Shown here piece after piece: positions 17,030 to 25,594 of a DNA stretch of 64,000 bases; position 1 is the stretch's first letter, and every line of letters starts with the position of its first letter. The notes under the pieces were generated by a model that searched no databases, was not told where the DNA came from, and saw only the letters and a list, made by a program, of their open reading frames with translations. This DNA is from an uncultured Polaribacter sp. (GTDB lineage: Bacteria > Bacteroidota > Bacteroidia > Flavobacteriales > Flavobacteriaceae): contig NZ_CANMFI010000001.1 of assembly GCF_947497125.1 (NCBI RefSeq), forward strand, positions 1 to 64,000, given 5' to 3'. The translations under genes were made by a program, and so were the position numbers.

Positions 17030-17871
17030 GATATTTAGCTATTTATTGTTTTTTATTATCTTTTATTTCTTGTGATTTTTTTAAGCCCAAACAAGTAAAA
17101 TCGTCTACCGATAAAATTGTTGCGTCTGTAAACAATGAAAATTTATACAGAAAAGATTTAGAAACTATTTTACCAGAAAACTTTGAAAAGCAAGACAGCA
17201 TTGTACTTGTTAATAGTTTTATTAATAGTTGGGCAATTAAAAGACTTTTATTAGACAAAGCAAAAAATAATAGTACTCAAGAAAATTTAATTCAGATAGA
17301 TAGATTGGTTAATGATTATAAAGAGAGTCTTTTAATTAACACTTATAAAGAGCAACTTGTTAAACAACAATTAGATACAGTTGTAAGTGAAGAAGAATTA
17401 GAAGCTTTTTACCATCAAAACAAAGAGAATTTTAAATTAAACGAAGAGTTAGTTAAAATAAAATATCTGCATGTAGACAATACGATACTAGAGAAAGACG
17501 AAATTATAAAACTCTTTAAATCGACTATAATTACTGATTTAGAACTATTAGAAAAAAAAGAGTTGAGTTTTAAATTTCATCATTTTAATGATTCTATTTG
17601 GTCTCAATTAGATAACGTTTTGTTAAAACTGCCTATTTCGAAGCAAAAACTGTTAAAAAAAACAAAATTCCTTCAAAAACAAGATTCAATAGGTTTATAT
17701 TTGGTGGCTATAAAAGATGTTTTACCACGTAATTCTATTGCGCCGATAAGTTATATAACATCAACCATAAAACAGATGATTTTACATAAGCGTAAAATTG
17801 AATTAATACGAGAAATCGAAAAAATAATAGTAAAAGATGCAACACAGAATAACAATTTTAAAACATACTAA
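17026..17871 (+). CDS. SurA-like lipoprotein with degenerate isomerase region
   Basis: A 281-residue putative lipoprotein; the lipobox FISC ends at Cys 16 of the signal peptide. Residues about 25-130 resemble the SurA N-terminal helical chaperone domain (KIVASVNNENLYRKDLETIL). The following segment has the spacing of a parvulin domain but lacks the usual HIL start, the GG-x-LG loop and the FGYHI strand, so I infer it is not a working isomerase. It overlaps the gene before by 4 bases and the next by 35, so the three are probably made together. Confidence 0.7.
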   Translation: MRYLAIYCFLLSFISCDFFKPKQVKSSTDKIVASVNNENLYRKDLETILPENFEKQDSIVLVNSFINSWAIKRLLLDKAKNNSTQENLIQIDRLVNDYKESLLINTYKEQLVKQQLDTVVSEEELEAFYHQNKENFKLNEELVKIKYLHVDNTILEKDEIIKLFKSTIITDLELLEKKELSFKFHHFNDSIWSQLDNVLLKLPISKQKLLKKTKFLQKQDSIGLYLVAIKDVLPRNSIAPISYITSTIKQMILHKRKIELIREIEKIIVKDATQNNNFKTY

Positions 17872-19216
17872 AGTATCAATCATTACCCTTCTTTTTAGCG
17901 TTATTAGTTGTGTTTCATTTGCACAGCAAACAAAGATAGACGGTGTTGCAGTTGTTATTGGTAAAAACATTGTTTTAGATTCTGATATCGAAAAATTTAA
18001 ACAAGAGATTGTAGTAAGAAGTGAAGGTAAAATTACTATTACAGATTGCGAGATGTTAGAAGAATTAATGCAACAAAAATTAATGGCACACCATGCTGTA
18101 GTTGATAGTGTTACCGTGTCAGATGCAGAAATATCGGGAAGAGTAGATAGAAGTATCGATTATTTTACACAACAATATGGTTCTGTAGAAAAAGTGATTA
18201 AAGTATATGGCTTTAATGACTTGGCAGATTTTAAAAAGGAGTTGTCTACCGTACAAAAAGAGAATCTACTAATAGAAAAGGAACAAGAAAAAATCACAGA
18301 AAAAGTAGATGTTACTCCAGAAGAAGTTAGGTTATATTATGTTGGCTTAAAAGAAAAGGGAGAGTTGCCACAATTTCCTGCAGAGATAGAGTTGGCACAG
18401 ATTGTTATAAAAGCAGTACCCTCAAAAGAAGAAACCGAAAAACTTTTGTCTAAGCTTAATGAGCTTAAAAGTGAAATAGAGCAGGGCGCTAGTTTTAGAA
18501 TGAAAGCAATTATTAACTCAGACGACCCTGGTGTAACAAGTAACGGGGGTGAATATACCGTAACTAAAGAGTCTAGTTTTATAAAAGAATTTAAAGAAAC
18601 AGCATTTACTTTAGATGTTGGTCAAGTATCTAAGCCTTTTAAATCTGAGTTCGGATACCATATTATGCAATTGCATAGTATTAAAGGAAACACTAGAGTT
18701 GCATCGCATATATTAATGCAACCAGATGTGTCTGAGCAAAAGTTAGCAGAGATTAAAGAAAAAGCAGAAAGTATTATTTTAGAAATTAGAGAAGGAAAAA
18801 TTTCTTTTGAAGAAGCTGTTAAAAAATATTCTAATGATGATGAAACTAAAAATAGTGGTGGTTTAATAATTAACCCGTCTACTGGTGAGTCTAAATTTGA
18901 TTTAACAAGAATGGATCCTGCTTTTTATGCACGTGTAAGTGACCTTAAAAAAGGAGAAATTACCGAGCCTTTTTACGATGAAGAAAGATCTGGAGATAAA
19001 ATGTATAAGTTTATTTTGATGAGAGATAGAACAGATACTCATACAGCAGATATTATTGAAGATTATGTTAAAATTCAACAATTAGCACTACAGAAAAAGA
19101 AAGAAGAAACGATTACAAAATGGTCTAAAGAGAAAATTAAAGATACTTACATTAAGATAGGTAAAGATCATGGTAATTGTAGTTTTGATAAAAACTGGAA
19201 AAAAGAAGTACGTTAA
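17837..19216 (+). CDS. SurA-like periplasmic peptidyl-prolyl isomerase
   Basis: A 459-residue exported protein with a signal peptide ending near VSFAQ (residue 29). The N-terminal SurA-type chaperone domain (KIDGVAVVIGKNIVLDSDIE) is followed by two parvulin-like domains: the first near 180-285 (IELAQIVIK, GGEYTV, FGYHIMQL), the second near 288-395 (RVASHILMQ, SGGLIINPSTGE). This is the best SurA candidate of the three neighbouring folding factors. The ATG at 17837 is inside the preceding gene; no better start is available before the signal peptide. A strong terminator follows. Confidence 0.88.
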   Translation: MQHRITILKHTKVSIITLLFSVISCVSFAQQTKIDGVAVVIGKNIVLDSDIEKFKQEIVVRSEGKITITDCEMLEELMQQKLMAHHAVVDSVTVSDAEISGRVDRSIDYFTQQYGSVEKVIKVYGFNDLADFKKELSTVQKENLLIEKEQEKITEKVDVTPEEVRLYYVGLKEKGELPQFPAEIELAQIVIKAVPSKEETEKLLSKLNELKSEIEQGASFRMKAIINSDDPGVTSNGGEYTVTKESSFIKEFKETAFTLDVGQVSKPFKSEFGYHIMQLHSIKGNTRVASHILMQPDVSEQKLAEIKEKAESIILEIREGKISFEEAVKKYSNDDETKNSGGLIINPSTGESKFDLTRMDPAFYARVSDLKKGEITEPFYDEERSGDKMYKFILMRDRTDTHTADIIEDYVKIQQLALQKKKEETITKWSKEKIKDTYIKIGKDHGNCSFDKNWKKEVR

Positions 19217-19263
19217 TTATTTTATAAATCAACGTTTTACTTTTAAACTATAAGCATATATTA

Positions 19264-19298
19264 AAAAACCGTAACTCATTTTATGAGTTACGGTTTTT
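19264..19298. terminator. Bidirectional terminator between the surA-like gene and rsmD
   Basis: A perfect 15-bp stem (19264-19278 with 19284-19298) with a 5-base loop, flanked by A and T tracts, between convergent genes. Confidence 0.9.
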
Positions 19299-19302
19299 AG
19301 TT

Positions 19303-19842
19303 TTAATTATTTTCGAAAAAACTAAAGACGTTTCCTCCATAGCGTTTGTCATAACTATGGTTTTTGTGATTAGAAAGATCTGTATGTTTAGAATGCTCTA
19401 CAATTAATACGCCTTCTTCATTTAAAAGGCCTCTTTCAAACACAAGATCTACTATTTTTAAAAACTCACTTTCCTCAAAATCATAAGGCGGATCTGCAAA
19501 AATAACATCTACTTTTAAAGGCGTTTTTTCTAAAAATTTATAAACATCACTTTTAAATGTTTTTATTGGTAATTCTAACTGTTCTGCAGTTTGATTGATG
19601 AATTTTATACATCCGAAGTGCGCATCTACAGCATTGATGTCTTTAGTGCCTCTAGAAGCAAACTCATAACTAATATTACCAGTACCAGCAAAGAGGTCTA
19701 TTACAGCAATATTATCAAAAAAGTAGGTGTTGTTTAAAATATTAAACAAAGACTCTTTTGCCATGTCTGTTGTAGGCCTTACAGGTAGGTTTTTAGGTGC
19801 AGATAAACGTCTGCTTTTGTGTTTTCCAGAAATTATTCTCAT
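19303..19842 (-). CDS. rsmD: 16S rRNA (guanine966-N2)-methyltransferase
   Basis: This 179-residue SAM-dependent methyltransferase begins MRIISGKHKSRRL, with RPTTDMAKESLFNIL nearby, both typical of RsmD. The SAM site is VIDLFAGTGNISYE, and the catalytic motif FADPPYDF is the DPPY form for N-methylation of a base. It should modify G966 of 16S rRNA. Start overlaps the DUF3822 stop by 4 bases; it is third in a minus-strand unit with the membrane protein and DUF3822. Confidence 0.93.
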   Translation of the reverse strand: MRIISGKHKSRRLSAPKNLPVRPTTDMAKESLFNILNNTYFFDNIAVIDLFAGTGNISYEFASRGTKDINAVDAHFGCIKFINQTAEQLELPIKTFKSDVYKFLEKTPLKVDVIFADPPYDFEESEFLKIVDLVFERGLLNEEGVLIVEHSKHTDLSNHKNHSYDKRYGGNVFSFFENN

Positions 19843-20678
19843 GTACCTAAAAGTATATAGTTAGTGTGTTTTGGTGTGTTTAGTTCTTTAAAAATAGGGT
19901 TGTTACTTTCTAAGAAGTTACAATCTCTAATATATTTGTATGCTATTTTATATAAGTCAGATTCTAATAAGATAGCGCCTGTAAAGTACACTTTTATTTT
20001 TTCTGTATCTATTTTTAGTTGCTCGAAAGAAAAAAGTAGATAATACATAAAGTCTTCTTTGGATAAAAAAGAAAACGAATTTGAAAAAATTAATTTTTTA
20101 TGCTCGATAACAACCAAATCAAAATGATCTTTAGCAACATTTATGTAAGCTGTTTTTTCTTCTGATGTTGTGTTTTTTAGTAATTTTTGAATGTATACAG
20201 TTAAATGATGTTTGTACTCAAACTCACCAAAATTTTGATATAGATAGTTGTTTATATTTACATAAGGCACGTAAATATTTTTAGCTTCTATTGCCTCAAT
20301 ATCATCATAAGCAATAAAATCTGTTGCCAATGTTTTTATATTAAAATTTAAATAATCCTTGCAATTTTCTTCTTTAAAATACTTGTTAGGTACAATTGTA
20401 AATAAATGATTTTGGTAGATGGCATTTATAGAAGAAAAGTCTTTTTGTAAGTGAATTTCTGAGTTAAATATTTCTTCAACTTTTTTTAGTAATTCTTCTG
20501 GAGAACTTTGTTTTTCTTCGAAACTAAATTCAGAAAAATAGACATTTTCTTTCGTACTATTATCAGTAATACAAAAAGAAAATCCATTCAAACTAAATTG
20601 AATGGATAAATCTAAATCTTTTATGTTTTCTAAAAAACGAATTGTGTTATTCTTTTTTACCACTATCTTTTTTATCAT
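19839..20678 (-). CDS. DUF3822 family protein
   Basis: A 279-residue protein fitting DUF3822, a Bacteroidetes family usually found beside rsmD. It shows alternating strand patterns such as LSIQFSLNGFSFCI and HFDLVVIEHKKLIFSNSF that suggest an actin-like ATPase fold; that is family knowledge, not proven here. I use the ATG at 20678; the longer frame to 20714 would overlap the upstream gene further. Even so, it overlaps that gene by 32 bases. Confidence 0.78.
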   Translation of the reverse strand: MIKKIVVKKNNTIRFLENIKDLDLSIQFSLNGFSFCITDNSTKENVYFSEFSFEEKQSSPEELLKKVEEIFNSEIHLQKDFSSINAIYQNHLFTIVPNKYFKEENCKDYLNFNIKTLATDFIAYDDIEAIEAKNIYVPYVNINNYLYQNFGEFEYKHHLTVYIQKLLKNTTSEEKTAYINVAKDHFDLVVIEHKKLIFSNSFSFLSKEDFMYYLLFSFEQLKIDTEKIKVYFTGAILLESDLYKIAYKYIRDCNFLESNNPIFKELNTPKHTNYILLGT

Positions 20679-21381
20679 AAAACGGTGGCCAGTTACCACC
20701 AGTTGTAACTTCATTTAAAGAACCTACAGAAACAAATTCTCCTTTAATTTGGTCAGTTGCGCCTGCTTCTAATTCTTGTTTAATTAAAGATGCATCCATT
20801 CCTTTTAAAATACTAGCTTTCTCTGTTTTTACAAAAAAAGTAGGTACTACTAAACCTTGTACTTTTTCTACAGATCCTACTTCTATATCAAACTCTTTAC
20901 CAGGTACGCCAGGTACTTTAAACATTTCTTTGTAGTTGGTGCCTTTAAAATATTTTAATACTGGTTCATAGCCAATGGTATCTGTTTTTCTTTTTTCAAC
21001 ATCAACAATAATTCCACCACCTCTGTTTTCTTTTTCTACAATCGTTTTAGTTTCTGTTAAAGCTAATTTTGCAGTATCTATAAATCTAATTAAACCTGCT
21101 TTATCTTTAGTATAGTTTCCAGTAATTTCAAAATGTTTTACTTGTGCGTCTCTAATAATTTTTAAGTTATCAACTACTTTTGCATATTTAATTACTTTGT
21201 TTTTATTAAAGATAATTGGTTGCATAATACCGTAGTATATTTTGTATACTAAAAATACAGTTGCACCCAATAGTAATAAAGATGCTACCCATCTTAATTT
21301 TAATGGTAAATATTTTACGATAACAATTGCTAAAAGTACTGCAACTAGAACCGCTGCTAAAATCATTCCAAGTAATCCCAT
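20647..21381 (-). CDS. Conserved membrane protein of unknown function
   Basis: A 244-residue protein with two N-terminal membrane helices (about residues 5-26 and 32-52, the second containing LLLLGATVFLVYKIYY) and a long soluble part. The soluble region begins with a helical KVVDNLKIIRDAQVKHF, which resembles pseudopilin-like or sensor linkers but is not diagnostic. I do not recognise the family. It is the first gene of the unit with DUF3822 and rsmD and has TAGATTTG at 21417-21410 on its strand. Confidence 0.75.
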   Translation of the reverse strand: MGLLGMILAAVLVAVLLAIVIVKYLPLKLRWVASLLLLGATVFLVYKIYYGIMQPIIFNKNKVIKYAKVVDNLKIIRDAQVKHFEITGNYTKDKAGLIRFIDTAKLALTETKTIVEKENRGGGIIVDVEKRKTDTIGYEPVLKYFKGTNYKEMFKVPGVPGKEFDIEVGSVEKVQGLVVPTFFVKTEKASILKGMDASLIKQELEAGATDQIKGEFVSVGSLNEVTTGGNWPPFYDKKDSGKKE

Positions 21382-21409
21382 TTTTTGTTTTGTTTTTATA
21401 GTATTAAGG

Positions 21410-21417
21410 CAAATCTA
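21410..21417 (-). promoter_or_regulatory. -7 element of the membrane protein / DUF3822 / rsmD unit
   Basis: TAGATTTG on the minus strand, 28 bases before the start codon. Confidence 0.5.
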
Positions 21418-21461
21418 CATTTTTTTTTTTTATGTTAAAAATTTTTATTTATAATTCAATG

Positions 21462-21469
21462 TATCTTTG
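21462..21469 (+). promoter_or_regulatory. -7 element of the RecD-like helicase gene
   Basis: TATCTTTG ends 16 bases before the ATG at 21486 and lies within the longer reading frame, so it fixes the start. Confidence 0.55.
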
Positions 21470-21485
21470 TAACATTAATTTATTT

Positions 21486-22910
21486 ATGGTACAAAATACA
21501 TCAGATTTTTATTCAGAATTACTTAAGAAATTTCGGTTTTCACCTACAGTAAAACAAAACAAGCTATTGCGTTTATTAAGTGATTTTATTTTTACTGAAG
21601 ATAAAGATGCTTTGTTTTTGTTAAAAGGATATGCTGGTACCGGAAAAACAACCACCATTAGTGCGTTTGTAAATAGTTTGGGCAGCGCTGGTAAAAAAGC
21701 AGTTTTATTAGCACCAACTGGTAGAGCTGCAAAAGTAATTGCTTTGTATGCAAAAAGACCAGCTTTTACGATTCATAAAAAAATATATTTCCCCAAGAAA
21801 CAATCTAACGGAAGTGTAGATTTTGTGTTACAACCCAATAAGCATAAAAATACTATTTTTATAGTAGATGAGGCTTCTATGATACCCGACAGCAGGCAAA
21901 ATCAAAAATTATTTGAAACAGGTTCTTTGCTAGATGATTTAATAAAGTATGTGTATGCAGGGCATCAATGTAAATTAATTTTTATTGGAGATACCGCTCA
22001 GTTGCCGCCTGTTAAATTATCGATAAGCCCAGCATTAGAGCAGCAAAATTTAATGTATGATTATCATAAAAATGTTACTGAGATAGAGTTAGATGAAGTT
22101 ATGCGTCAGCATGAAGATTCTGGCATTCTTGCCAATGCTACCTTACTAAGGTTAATGATACAGAATGAAACTACTAATTTTAAATTTGATGTTGATTTTC
22201 CTGATATTATTAGGTTAACCGATGGTTATGACATAGAAGGTGCTTTGGTGACTGCTTATGATTCTGAAGGCATAGAAGATACTGCTTTTATTGTTCGTTC
22301 TAATAAAAGAGCCAACCAGTACAACGAACAAATTAGAATGAAAATAAGGGGGCAAGAAAATGAAATTTCTGCTGGTGATTTTATCATGGTTGTAAAAAAT
22401 AATTACTACTGGTTACAAGAAAATTCTACGGCTGGTTTTATTGCCAATGGAGATATTTGCGAAGTGCTAAAAATATTTTCAATTAAAGAATTGTATGGCT
22501 TTAAGTTTGCCGAGGTAAATGTTAGAATGATTGATTATCCTGACATGCAACCTTTTGAAACTGTTTTAATTTTAGATACTTTAACAAGTGAAACACCTTC
22601 TTTGTCTTATGAAGAGTCTAATAAATTATATCAGGCTGTTCGAGAAGATTATGCACATGAAAAATCGAAATACAAACAATTTATGGCCATTAAAAAGAAT
22701 GCTTACTTTAATGCTTTGCAAGTTAAGTTTTCTTATGCAATAACTTGTCATAAGTCTCAAGGTGGTCAATGGCAAACTGTTTTTATAGAGCAACCGTATT
22801 TACCAGAAGGTGTATCTAAAGAGTATTTTAGATGGTTGTATACTGCTTTAACAAGAGCCAAAGATAAAGTGTACTTAATAGGCTTTAAAGACGAGTTTTT
22901 CAATGACTAA
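21486..22910 (+). CDS. RecD-like superfamily 1 DNA helicase
   Basis: This 474-residue ATPase has Walker A in LKGYAGTGKTTTISAF, then TGRAAKVI, Walker B with IFIVDEASMIPD, and FIGDTAQLPPV (motif III). The C-terminal UvrD/RecD motif ITCHKSQGGQWQ and LYTALTRAKDKVYLIG complete the set. It belongs to the 5'-3' helicase group related to RecD2 and Dda, but it lacks the N-terminal RecD2 extension. Likely a role in DNA repair or replication restart. Start set at 21486 by the promoter. Its stop overlaps the convergent LpxR stop by 4 bases. Confidence 0.88.
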   Translation: MVQNTSDFYSELLKKFRFSPTVKQNKLLRLLSDFIFTEDKDALFLLKGYAGTGKTTTISAFVNSLGSAGKKAVLLAPTGRAAKVIALYAKRPAFTIHKKIYFPKKQSNGSVDFVLQPNKHKNTIFIVDEASMIPDSRQNQKLFETGSLLDDLIKYVYAGHQCKLIFIGDTAQLPPVKLSISPALEQQNLMYDYHKNVTEIELDEVMRQHEDSGILANATLLRLMIQNETTNFKFDVDFPDIIRLTDGYDIEGALVTAYDSEGIEDTAFIVRSNKRANQYNEQIRMKIRGQENEISAGDFIMVVKNNYYWLQENSTAGFIANGDICEVLKIFSIKELYGFKFAEVNVRMIDYPDMQPFETVLILDTLTSETPSLSYEESNKLYQAVREDYAHEKSKYKQFMAIKKNAYFNALQVKFSYAITCHKSQGGQWQTVFIEQPYLPEGVSKEYFRWLYTALTRAKDKVYLIGFKDEFFND

Positions 22911-23857
22911 CGTAGTAAATAGTTAAAAGAGATTTGTCCGTAAGAATGACCGTTATTCATACGTAAATTTTTAGATTTATTGGTATTGTATAGAAATGAA
23001 TAACCTAGAATAAACCTATTTATAGTATGTTTTACACCCATTTCTAGATTAAAAATAAACGGATTTATTTCATTAGTAACACTACTGTTTTTATTCAAAA
23101 AACTACCTTGTATAGTAGCATCATAACAAGTAAACTGTAACATCGGTTTTACATAAAAAAAAGATTCTAAGTTATTGTAATAGTCAGATTGTTTGTTATT
23201 TAAATTTGTATTAAAACTAACAGAATTTATATTTTTTTGTAGCGGTTTAAAGCCAATTCTAGCAATCAATCCAGATGCAATATTTGTATGAACCGTTCCT
23301 ATGTTTAAGTAGTTTGTGTTTGTAACATCAAAGATGTTGTTTTTTGAGGTGTAAAGCGGTTTGTAATAATTTAATTTAAAGTTTATTGCCAAGGCATTTT
23401 CTATTTGATATTCCCAGCCGATGGCCTTTTTAAAGCCATAAATTTCATGAATAAATTCTTGTAAATTTTTAGCCATAGCATTTTCACCTAAAACACCTAA
23501 TTGAAAATTAATCTTTAAAATTTGATTGTTTTTATAGCTATTGCTTATTCCGAAACCAGCATATAAATGACCCGCAAAAGGTCTGTCATGTTCAATAATA
23601 CTGCCAACAACAGCATTAAATGGAGTATACATTTTGTGGCCAATCTCCCAACTGTAAATCTTTTTTATAATTGACTCTTTTTTTTTGTTTGAAAGGTGTC
23701 TGTATGAAATAAAAAATCCATTTGTATAGTATCTGTCTTTTGAAGTAGATACATACAAATCGTTTTCTGATGTTAAAAGAATCTCTTTTGAAAATTTCTC
23801 TTGAGAAAATATTAAAGAGGTACTAAATAATAAAAGTGTAAAAAAGATGCATTTCAT
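22907..23857 (-). CDS. Lipid A deacylase LpxR family outer-membrane protein
   Basis: A 316-residue exported beta-barrel protein with signal peptide MKCIFFTLLLFSTSLIFSQ. The conserved N-terminal motif LTSENDLY...DRYYTNGFF matches the LpxR (DUF2219) family, whose Salmonella member removes 3'-acyloxyacyl chains from lipid A in a calcium-dependent way. The Asn and Asp of ENDLY correspond to the calcium and catalytic region. I choose 23857 rather than 23866 because a -7 element (23871-23864) covers the earlier start. Activity on this organism's lipid A is inferred. Confidence 0.82.
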   Translation of the reverse strand: MKCIFFTLLLFSTSLIFSQEKFSKEILLTSENDLYVSTSKDRYYTNGFFISYRHLSNKKKESIIKKIYSWEIGHKMYTPFNAVVGSIIEHDRPFAGHLYAGFGISNSYKNNQILKINFQLGVLGENAMAKNLQEFIHEIYGFKKAIGWEYQIENALAINFKLNYYKPLYTSKNNIFDVTNTNYLNIGTVHTNIASGLIARIGFKPLQKNINSVSFNTNLNNKQSDYYNNLESFFYVKPMLQFTCYDATIQGSFLNKNSSVTNEINPFIFNLEMGVKHTINRFILGYSFLYNTNKSKNLRMNNGHSYGQISFNYLLR

Positions 23858-23863
23858 AAGTAT

Positions 23864-23871
23864 CAAAGATA
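23864..23871 (-). promoter_or_regulatory. -7 element 6 bases before the LpxR-like start
   Basis: TATCTTTG on the minus strand ends at 23864 and the ATG starts at 23857, suggesting a leaderless or nearly leaderless transcript. Confidence 0.45.
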
Positions 23872-23949
23872 AAATTTCTAATTTAAAAAGCTCTTTTTTT
23901 AATGATATCTATAAAAAAATAGTTATTTTAGATTTTGTAAATTCAATAA

Positions 23950-24807
23950 ATGAAAACAAAAAATAAATTAAGCTCCGAAGATTTTTCTAGATTAGAAACT
24001 GTTGAAGAATTAAGGGCTCTTATTCAAGATAAAAGTAAAGATTGTAACAAAGTAGAAAAAACAATTTTATATAATGAAGAGCTGCGTTTACTTCAGATAG
24101 AGTTGGTAAAACTGCAACAATGGATTTCTAAAACGAATAAGCGAATTGCTATTATTTTTGAAGGAAGAGATGCTGCTGGTAAAGGAGGTAACATTAGAAG
24201 ATTTATGGAGCATTTAAATCCGAGATCGAGTAGGTTGGTGGCTTTAAACAAACCAACAGAAGTAGAAAAAGGACAATGGTATTTTCAGCGTTATATAAAA
24301 GAATTACCCAACCCAGGAGAAATTGTTTTTTTTGATAGAAGCTGGTACAACAGAGCTGTTGTAGAGCCTGTTATGGGGTTTTGTACCACACAACAATACA
24401 AAGAATTTTTAGTTCAGGTGCCAGAATTTGAGCACATGATGTATGAAGATGGTGTAATTATTATAAAATTTTGGCTTTCAATAACCAAAGACGAACAACT
24501 AGACCGTTTTGAGGAGCGAAAAGAAAATCCATTAAAACGATGGAAATTTAGCCCGGTAGATAAACAAGGACAGATTCTTTGGGATAAATACACCCATTAT
24601 AAAGAAGAAATGTTTTCTAAAACACACACTTCTTATAGTCCATGGATTATGATTAAAACAAATGACAAGCAAGTAGCTAGATTAGAGGCGATACGTTATG
24701 TTTTATCTAAGTTTGATTATGAAGGCAAAGAAGATGTAAAAACCGTTTTAACACCAGACCCAAATGTAGTAATGCGTTATTACAGATCAAACACTAATAT
24801 CGATTAA
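23950..24807 (+). CDS. Polyphosphate kinase 2 family protein (first paralogue)
   Basis: A 285-residue one-domain PPK2 that moves phosphate between polyphosphate and nucleotides. Walker A is FEGRDAAGKGG, the lid/Walker B block is FFDRSWYNRAVVEPVMGF, and conserved RWKFSPVD follows. Full length for the family. Classes differ in using NDP or NMP as acceptor, which I cannot decide here. The next gene, 4 bases on, is a second PPK2 with the same motifs. Confidence 0.92.
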   Translation: MKTKNKLSSEDFSRLETVEELRALIQDKSKDCNKVEKTILYNEELRLLQIELVKLQQWISKTNKRIAIIFEGRDAAGKGGNIRRFMEHLNPRSSRLVALNKPTEVEKGQWYFQRYIKELPNPGEIVFFDRSWYNRAVVEPVMGFCTTQQYKEFLVQVPEFEHMMYEDGVIIIKFWLSITKDEQLDRFEERKENPLKRWKFSPVDKQGQILWDKYTHYKEEMFSKTHTSYSPWIMIKTNDKQVARLEAIRYVLSKFDYEGKEDVKTVLTPDPNVVMRYYRSNTNID

Positions 24808-24811
24808 TCGT

Positions 24812-25594
24812 ATGATAGAGATTACACCTAAAATTTTAAAGAAATTAAACTCTAAAAAAGGCTTATTAGCATTAATTTCTAAAAAACCTTTTAATATCGA
24901 AAGAGCCGTTAGATATGTCGATTATCAAAAGAAGTTAAAAAAGTTACAAGTAGAGGTAATTCGTTTACAGACTTGGGCAATTGAAAATAACGAAAGGATA
25001 ATAATTGTTTTTCAGGGTAGAGATGCCGCAGGTAAAGGAGGCGCAATTAGAAGGCTTACAGAGCGAATTAACCCAAGGCATATGCGAATTGTTGCCCTGC
25101 CAAAACCAACTGAAGATGAAAAATCTCAATGGTATTTTCAAAGATATGTAGAGCAGTTTCCAAAGGCAGGAGAAATTGTTTTTTTTGATAGAAGCTGGTA
25201 CAATAGAGCGGTAGTAGAGCCGGTAAATAATTTTTGTACACCAGAAGAATATTCAATTTTTATGAATCAGGTAAATGATTTTGAAAGAATGATTTTAGAA
25301 TCTGGCATTCACTTAGTTAAAATTTATATGTCTATTTCTAAAAAAGAGCAAGCAAAACGATTTGTAGACATAAAAAGCGATCCATTAAAACAATGGAAAA
25401 TGACAAAGTTAGACGAAAAAGCACAAATTTTATGGGACGATTATACCGAGTATAAAAAAGCAATGTTTGCCAAAACAAATACTGAAATTTCTCCTTGGAA
25501 AATTATAAGAGCCAATAGAAAAACAGAGGCTCGTATTAATGTAATCAATCATATTTTAGACAGAATACCTTACGACAAAGATTTAGAGATTTAA
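24812..25594 (+). CDS. Polyphosphate kinase 2 family protein (second paralogue)
   Basis: A 260-residue PPK2 with Walker A FQGRDAAGKGG and FFDRSWYNRAVVEPVNNF, and QWKMTKLD in the position of the other's RWKFSPVD. It is clearly related to the upstream gene yet differs over most other positions and has a shorter N terminus, so the duplication is old. Both copies keep the catalytic residues. They are probably co-transcribed, allowing two acceptor specificities. The stop overlaps that of the convergent arsenate reductase-like gene by 4 bases. Confidence 0.92.
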   Translation: MIEITPKILKKLNSKKGLLALISKKPFNIERAVRYVDYQKKLKKLQVEVIRLQTWAIENNERIIIVFQGRDAAGKGGAIRRLTERINPRHMRIVALPKPTEDEKSQWYFQRYVEQFPKAGEIVFFDRSWYNRAVVEPVNNFCTPEEYSIFMNQVNDFERMILESGIHLVKIYMSISKKEQAKRFVDIKSDPLKQWKMTKLDEKAQILWDDYTEYKKAMFAKTNTEISPWKIIRANRKTEARINVINHILDRIPYDKDLEI

